NCBI GenBank assembly: GCA_022572825.1
Contig: JACZVE010000079.1
Coordinates: forward strand, 1 to 9,814
Direction: 5' to 3'
Length of the DNA stretch: 9,814 nt
Origin: SAR324 cluster bacterium
GTDB taxonomy: Bacteria; SAR324; JACQKK01
Every line of letters starts with the position of its first letter. The first letter of the stretch is position 1. The notes below the pieces were generated by a model that saw only the letters and a list, made by a program, of their open reading frames with translations, was not told the origin of the DNA and made no database searches. Positions 6,529 to 9,814 of this stretch are shown here, in pieces. The translations under genes and the position numbers were made by a program.

Positions 6529-6620
6529 GGTGAGGCGGTTACCGATAGTCCAGCGAGCACGGGAGAGAGTCAAATTTACCGTCGCTGCAGAACTGGGGGA
6601 CAGGCATATATTTATATCTG
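6529..6620 (+). repeat. Intergenic repeat, copy A (structured)
   Basis: This stretch matches the reverse complement of 9391-9484 at roughly three-quarters of positions by eye, including 14 identical bases (CAGCGAGCACGGGA, 6551-6564 versus 9462-9449). Both copies can fold CAGCGA-x3-CGG against a 3' partner: CCG-TCGCTG here, CTG-TCGTTG in copy B, where the changes keep pairs as G-U wobbles. It sits in the tail-to-tail gap between the VWA gene and the selenoprotein gene. Bases 6621-6650 (TTTATCTGCGTCC-type wording) also resemble a commonly dispersed intergenic phrase. Confidence 0.65.
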
Positions 6621-6673
6621 AGTTTATCTGCGTCCATCGGCGGTTAAAGCCAGCGACGTAGTACCAGTCCCAC

Positions 6674-7264
6674 TCAGGAAGGTTTTTCCGCCAGGAGATT
6701 TTTGATTTTCTGCTCGAAGCGGCTGCCTTTCGCCGTTCCTTCATGAAGCTCGCCCACGTGCCTGGCGCGAATGTTCCCCGCCTTGTCCACCAGATAGAAG
6801 CTCGGCCAGTAGCGGTTTCCCAGCGCGTTCCAGTAGCCGTAGTCATTGTCCATGAACACGGGATGATCGAGCTTGTACCGCGCGACGGCGCGCTCAACGC
6901 GCTTGCGGTCTTTCTCGTAGTCGAATTCCGGCGTGTGGATGCCGATGACCCGAAATCCGGAATCGCCGTACTTTTCCTTCATCCCGTGGACCCACGGGAA
7001 GCTGCGAATGCAGTTGATTCATATGGAGGTCCAGACCTCGATCAGCACCACGCTGCCCGCCAGGTCGGCCTTTTTTAAAGGCTTGGAGTTGATCCAGAGG
7101 GCGGGCGACTGGTTTTGGAACTCCGGCAGCGGTTTTTCCGAAAACCAGAACCCGGCGATGGCGCCTGACTGCGGGAGCAGCAGCATCGCGGCGAATCCCG
7201 CGGCGACGAGTGCCGCCGACAGCGCTTTCGCCCGGCGGCCGTAATGAAACCTGGGCATTGTCAC
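6674..7264 (-). CDS. Predicted selenoprotein: thioredoxin-fold redox protein with UxxC active site (in-frame TGA read as Sec)
   Basis: One continuous frame of 196 residues is interrupted only by TGA at 7021-7019. N-terminus: basic start, then a hydrophobic segment (about 13-37, ending SGAIA), giving a signal peptide or anchor with the domain in the periplasm. The thioredoxin fold follows: SVVLIEVWTSI-[TGA]-INCIRSFPWV (71-92), VIGIHTPEFDYEKD (107-119), VFMDNDYGYWNALGN, then YWPSFYLVDKAGNIR with the cis-proline P154 and HVGELHEG. This pattern is that of the DipZ/TlpA redoxin group, where the motif is W-T-x-x-C-I-N-C. The TGA takes the place of the first catalytic cysteine, giving U82-I-N-C85. 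Conserved sequence continues in frame on both sides, which argues against decay. A hairpin of bacterial SECIS form lies just downstream. Start: GTG 7264, or more likely ATG 7258 (AGGTG upstream, 194 residues). Partner proteins and Sec machinery are not in the window. If the organism lacks selA/selB/selC/selD, this would be a nonsense-mutated gene instead. Confidence 0.82.
6977..7001 (-). promoter_or_regulatory. Putative bacterial SECIS hairpin
   Basis: Reading the minus strand, CCCGTG (6998-6993) pairs perfectly with CACGGG (6988-6983) around the 4-nt loop GGTC (6992-6989). CTT (7001-6999) can pair with AAG (6979-6977) after a 3-nt bulge. The loop begins 26 nt after the TGA, within the range known for bacterial SECIS elements. 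A loop opening with GG(U) is the feature SelB recognises in E. coli fdhF (AGGUCU loop). Confidence 0.65.
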
Positions 7265-7476
7265 CTGCGCGTTATGTGTCTGAATTATGAATTATGATTT
7301 TCGGTTAATCCTGATTGCTACGCTATCATACCAGAGGAGGGGAGAGAAAATGTCACCGAAGGGTAACATTTCGGAATCTCTGCCCGTAGGGCGGCGGCCG
7401 CCCGCCTGCGAAGCGTTGCGGCCGCACCGGACGTCGGCGCGGGCAGGCTCGCGGCGGCACGGGATCAAGAGAATCG
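7265..7476. other. Gap between the CPBP and selenoprotein genes
   Basis: On the minus strand a -10-like TATGAT (7330-7325) lies about 60 nt before the selenoprotein start. A -35-like TGACAT (7355-7350) is 19 nt upstream, which is long; this is a weak promoter candidate. A small tandem GAATTAT (7282-7295) and a GC-rich block with two GCGGCCGC-like palindromes (about 7390-7430) are present. No T-tract terminator was seen. Confidence 0.35.
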
Positions 7477-8028
7477 TCAGTTGTCCGGGGTCAGCGGTGA
7501 ATCGCCGGTCAGGTCGTGCAAATTGTAATAATTGATGAAGAAATGAAGAAAGATCGCCGGCCAAAGGGAACCCGAGGCACCCGTCAAAACGCCCAGTACC
7601 ACACCCAGCACGAACGCAAACACGCTCCAGGGGATCAGCGTTTTGCGGTAGGGGAAATGCAGAACGGCGAAGAGCAGGGCCGACCCAATCAATCCCAGCC
7701 TCGGATACAGCACTCCCCGGAACAGCAGCTCCTCGCCGAAGCCCGATAGCAGGGCCAACAGCAATATCTGCCGAGAATCCAGCGCACCGAGCACGCTGTG
7801 GAACTCGCTGTGCAGCGCGCGGCCCCAGCCCGTGCCGCGGGCGGCGAACCGGCTCAGTCCCACCACCAGCAGGCCGATCAACAGCGCGGCCGCCAGGCCC
7901 ATCAGCAAACGGCCGGGATCGTCGACGCGAATCGTGCCCGGCGGCCGCATGAATGCACCGCTGGCCATCATCGGCAGGTAAAACGCTGCCGACAGGCGGA
8001 CGATATTCCTCGGTGGCTGCGGGCTCAT
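7477..8028 (-). CDS. CPBP-family intramembrane glutamic protease (Rce1/Abi-like), small
   Basis: A 183-residue polytopic inner-membrane protein from the ATG at 8028 (a GTG 6 nt upstream is also possible; no clear ribosome site). Hydrophobic helices lie at about 11-27, 41-59, 86-97, 112-124, 132-150 and 155-166. The three CPBP motifs are complete and in order: GFGEELLFRG (E99, E100, R104), FAVLH (F120, H124) and HFFIN (H162, N166). The family includes CAAX prenyl endopeptidases and bacterial bacteriocin-immunity or membrane-protein-cleaving members. It is shorter than most relatives, with a reduced N-terminal half, but the catalytic core is intact. The substrate is unknown. It is upstream of and on the same strand as the predicted selenoprotein, with 212 nt between, so shared transcription is possible but not shown. 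It is divergent from map. Confidence 0.88.
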   Translation of the reverse strand: MSPQPPRNIVRLSAAFYLPMMASGAFMRPPGTIRVDDPGRLLMGLAAALLIGLLVVGLSRFAARGTGWGRALHSEFHSVLGALDSRQILLLALLSGFGEELLFRGVLYPRLGLIGSALLFAVLHFPYRKTLIPWSVFAFVLGVVLGVLTGASGSLWPAIFLHFFINYYNLHDLTGDSPLTPDN

Positions 8029-8376
8029 GAGCACTATTGCACGCGGTGTGGGCTCTGCCGTGGATGACGAGGAGGCCGCTCAGCCGGTGGTGCAGGCGGG
8101 CGCGGCCCCGCTGCTGCCCCGCCAAGGTTGTCCCGGGCCGATTTGCATTGGGCTACGGCTGCCGCAATGCGCCCGGAGGGTCGGCCGGATCGGGGCAAGT
8201 TGAATTGGCGACGCCCTGTGTTAAACTATGACGTGGCCTGATGCGACCGCGGGACGACCCCATGGAGCCAATGCGGGCAGAGCCGGGCTTGGCGCATGCA
8301 TGCCCACCGGGTTTGAGCGCGAACCCATCCTGCGACCGGCGCAAAGCGCATCATACCTACCTCACCGAATGGCGGC
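8029..8376. other. Divergent intergenic region before map
   Basis: About 350 nt with no gene that can be supported; the frames open here are short, low-complexity and shadow others. It contains the probable map promoter at 8200-8227. Nothing else clear is seen. Confidence 0.5.
8200..8227 (+). promoter_or_regulatory. Probable sigma-70 promoter of map
   Basis: TTGAAT (8200-8205), 16-nt spacer, TAAACT (8222-8227), in a GC-rich surrounding. It faces map and would give a leader of about 140 nt. Confidence 0.45.
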
Positions 8377-9279
8377 ATGAAAGAGCAGACGGCACCGAAA
8401 TCGCTGGGACGCAACGCCCCGTGCTGGTGCGGAAGCGGCCGCAAATACAAGAAATGCCATCTGGGCAAGGATGCGCCACCGTCTCCAGGAAAGGCCACGC
8501 TGCTTTTCAACCGGCCGCGGCGGCCAGGCACCCTGACCAAATCCCCCGAGCAGATCGCCGGCATCCGCGAGGCGGGGCGGCTGGCCTGGAGGACTTTGGA
8601 GATGCTGGAAGGGCGGGTGCAGCCGGGCGTTACGACCGGGCAGATCGACACCTGGGTGCATGAGTTCACCCTCGATCACGGCGCGGTGCCGGCGCCGCTC
8701 AATTATAAGGGCTTTCCCAAGAGCGTCTGCACCTCCGTCAACGAGGTGGTCTGTCATGGCATTCCGGGGGAGCGCGTACTGGGCGAAGGTGACATCGTCA
8801 ATATCGATGTCACGCCCATCCTAAAAGGCTACTATGGCGATTCCAGCCGCATGTACGCCGTCGGCGAAATCAGCCAGGAGGCCGGGCGCCTGGTGCAGGT
8901 CACCCGGGAATGCATGGAGCGCGGCATTGCACAGGTGCGTCCCGGCGGCTTTGTGGGGGACATCGGCCACGCCATTCAGACCCACGCGGAGGGCCACGGC
9001 TACTCGGTGGTACGCGATTTCGTGGGCCACGGCACGGGCGTCCGCTTTCACGAGGATCCTCAGATTCCCCATTACGGCCGACCCGGTCTGGGGCCTCCCC
9101 TGCTGCCGGCAATGGTGTTTACCATCGAGCCCATGATCAATGCGGGCGACTGGCGGGTGAGAATTCTCGACGACAATTGGACGGCCATCACGCTCGACGG
9201 ATCGCTATCCGCGCAATGGGAGCACACGGTGCTGGTAACGCAGGTCGGCGCAGAAGTGCTCACCGCGCCGGGCGGATAG
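8377..9279 (+). CDS. map: Type I methionine aminopeptidase with N-terminal SEC-C zinc motif
   Basis: Removes the initiator methionine from nascent proteins in the cytoplasm; a dinuclear-metal pita-bread hydrolase of 300 residues. An N-terminal SEC-C motif, CWCGSGRKYKKCH (C16, C18, C27, H28), binds zinc and is thought to help contact the ribosome or other partners. A short linker leads to the catalytic domain (about 55-290). All five metal ligands are present: D144 (NIDVTPI), D155 (YYGDSS), H218 (VGHGTG), E251 (TIEPM) and E282 (WEHTV); the catalytic His is H127 in VVCHGIPG. VGHGTGVRFHEDPQIPHYG is a strong family signature. The ATG at 8377 is chosen because SEC-C begins close behind it; the ribosome site is weak (GGCGG). 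The core enzyme is about 260 residues, the excess being SEC-C. It is apparently monocistronic. Confidence 0.96.
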   Translation: MKEQTAPKSLGRNAPCWCGSGRKYKKCHLGKDAPPSPGKATLLFNRPRRPGTLTKSPEQIAGIREAGRLAWRTLEMLEGRVQPGVTTGQIDTWVHEFTLDHGAVPAPLNYKGFPKSVCTSVNEVVCHGIPGERVLGEGDIVNIDVTPILKGYYGDSSRMYAVGEISQEAGRLVQVTRECMERGIAQVRPGGFVGDIGHAIQTHAEGHGYSVVRDFVGHGTGVRFHEDPQIPHYGRPGLGPPLLPAMVFTIEPMINAGDWRVRILDDNWTAITLDGSLSAQWEHTVLVTQVGAEVLTAPGG

Positions 9280-9390
9280 CCTCCCCCTCTCTCCCCGCCG
9301 CACCCGCCCATGGCGCCTCCGCCGATTTGCCGGAATATGCGGCGAGAACCCACGCTTGGTGACCGCACTTCGCATTCGGCTTTCTGCGCG

Positions 9391-9484
9391 CAGAGTATAT
9401 TTATTTGCCTATCCCCTTAGCTCCGCAACGACAGCAAATATCACTCTTTCCCGTGCTCGCTGCAAGGTGGGTTGTCGCCTCACC
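9391..9484 (-). repeat. Intergenic repeat, copy B (inverted relative to copy A)
   Basis: Read on the minus strand it begins GGTGAGGCG, as copy A does, and shares the 14-base core CAGCGAGCACGGGA (9462-9449). An AT-rich end with GGATAGGCAAATAAATATA matches GGACAGGCATATATTTATA in copy A. It lies downstream of map and in opposite orientation to the copy at 6529. Confidence 0.65.
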
Positions 9485-9581
9485 GCCCCGGCCCCTGTCC
9501 ACTCCGTGGGGAGGCGTGCCATACAGCTACGAATAATGCGCTGCCGTTGGTAAAGCCCCGAATTCCCTCTCGGGCGGCTCC

Positions 9582-9604
9582 CCCTCTCCATGCAATTGAG
9601 AGGG
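9582..9604. repeat. CCCTCTC hairpin, REP-like
   Basis: CCCTCTC (9582-9588) and GAGAGGG (9598-9604) enclose a 9-nt loop. GTTGGGGGGCGAGG follows. The wording resembles the internal hairpins of the MITE at 1131-1438 and may be a partial relative. Confidence 0.5.
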
Positions 9605-9700
9605 AGTTGGGGGGCGAGGCTTCACGCACGAAAACATACACTCAAGCGCGAACGATACCCGTGGATCTCGCAACAACACCAGCGGACATGAATTCACAAG

Positions 9701-9721
9701 CCTTTCAGCGCCTCTGAAAGG
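9701..9721. repeat. Perfect 8-bp hairpin
   Basis: CCTTTCAG (9701-9708) and CTGAAAGG (9714-9721) with a CGCCT loop. There is no T-run on either side, so it is only a weak candidate for a transcript end or small structured site. Confidence 0.4.
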
Positions 9722-9814
9722 TAGCAACTATATCCAGCGGGGCAAATCCGCTCAGGGACCCAGGCTGTCGCCACCCGGGCATGCGGCAAGAGGCTCAGGC
9801 AGCAAAAACGAGCA

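Larger units (their letters stand above)
9280..9814. other. Gene-free right end with repeats
   Basis: After the map stop no open frame has recognisable domains, good codon structure or a ribosome site. The stretch holds repeat copy B (9391-9484), a CCCTCTC hairpin (9582-9604) and a perfect 8-bp hairpin (9701-9721). The far end, 9722-9814, shows nothing I can name; it could be the upstream region of a gene outside the window. Confidence 0.5.

Noticed and set aside
7019..7021. Simple pseudogenisation or frameshift of the thioredoxin-like gene
   Set aside because: The frame is unchanged across the TGA, conservation continues to the natural C-terminus, the stop falls on the catalytic Cys column and a SECIS-like hairpin follows. 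It remains the alternative if Sec genes are missing.
7350..7535. Small plus-strand gene (61 codons) with a purine-rich AGGAGGGGAGAG upstream of ATG 7350
   Set aside because: Despite the good ribosome site the product is Arg-rich with no motif and its end overlaps the CPBP gene antisense; the purine tract is more likely just low-complexity leader sequence.
7292..8125. Minus-strand open frame of 277 codons overlapping the CPBP gene
   Set aside because: Different frame from the CPBP gene; the residue pattern is Arg/Gly/Ala-rich and lacks membrane segments, while the 7477-8028 frame has all CPBP motifs.
1..9814. CRISPR array, tRNA, rRNA or tmRNA genes
   Set aside because: No regularly spaced direct repeats, and no tRNA cloverleaf or rRNA signature was recognised by eye on either strand.

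Overview
The window is GC-rich DNA from a Gram-negative-type bacterium, most likely a proteobacterium. This is suggested by exported periplasmic-type proteins, a ProA and a SEC-C methionine aminopeptidase of proteobacterial appearance, and many dispersed palindromic intergenic repeats. No single operon or pathway dominates. It is a mosaic of housekeeping genes, small envelope genes and repeat-filled gaps.

Left part (1-2762): a serine hydroxymethyltransferase gene (glyA, minus strand) runs off the left edge. The gap behind it holds a complete 308-bp MITE-like element at 1131-1438, with perfect 18-bp terminal inverted repeats, an 8-bp target duplication and strong internal hairpins. Next comes a plus-strand SDR dehydrogenase of the HSD17B10 / 3-hydroxyacyl-CoA dehydrogenase type 2 group. 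It is followed in the same frame by a headless fragment that looks like the C-terminal winged helix of a Fic-type protein, and then by a repeat-rich gap.

Middle (2763-6493): proA (glutamate-5-semialdehyde dehydrogenase), a GT4 glycosyltransferase and an exported von Willebrand factor A protein, all on the plus strand. proB is not in the window.

Right part (6494-9814): two minus-strand genes follow. One is a membrane-anchored or periplasmic thioredoxin-fold protein whose reading frame is interrupted by one TGA (7021-7019), exactly where the first cysteine of a CxxC active site belongs. A hairpin with a GGUC apical loop lies 26 nt downstream of that TGA. The best reading is a selenocysteine (UxxC) redox protein of 196 residues, which ordinary gene callers would split into two pieces. 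This is the main discovery of the window. The other is a small CPBP-family (Rce1-like) intramembrane protease. A divergent plus-strand methionine aminopeptidase with an N-terminal SEC-C zinc motif follows. Two diverged copies of one intergenic repeat, in opposite orientation (6529-6620 and 9391-9484), bracket these three genes and appear to conserve an RNA hairpin. The last 535 bases contain repeats and hairpins but no convincing gene.

All assignments come from reading motifs by eye. No database search or folding program was run.
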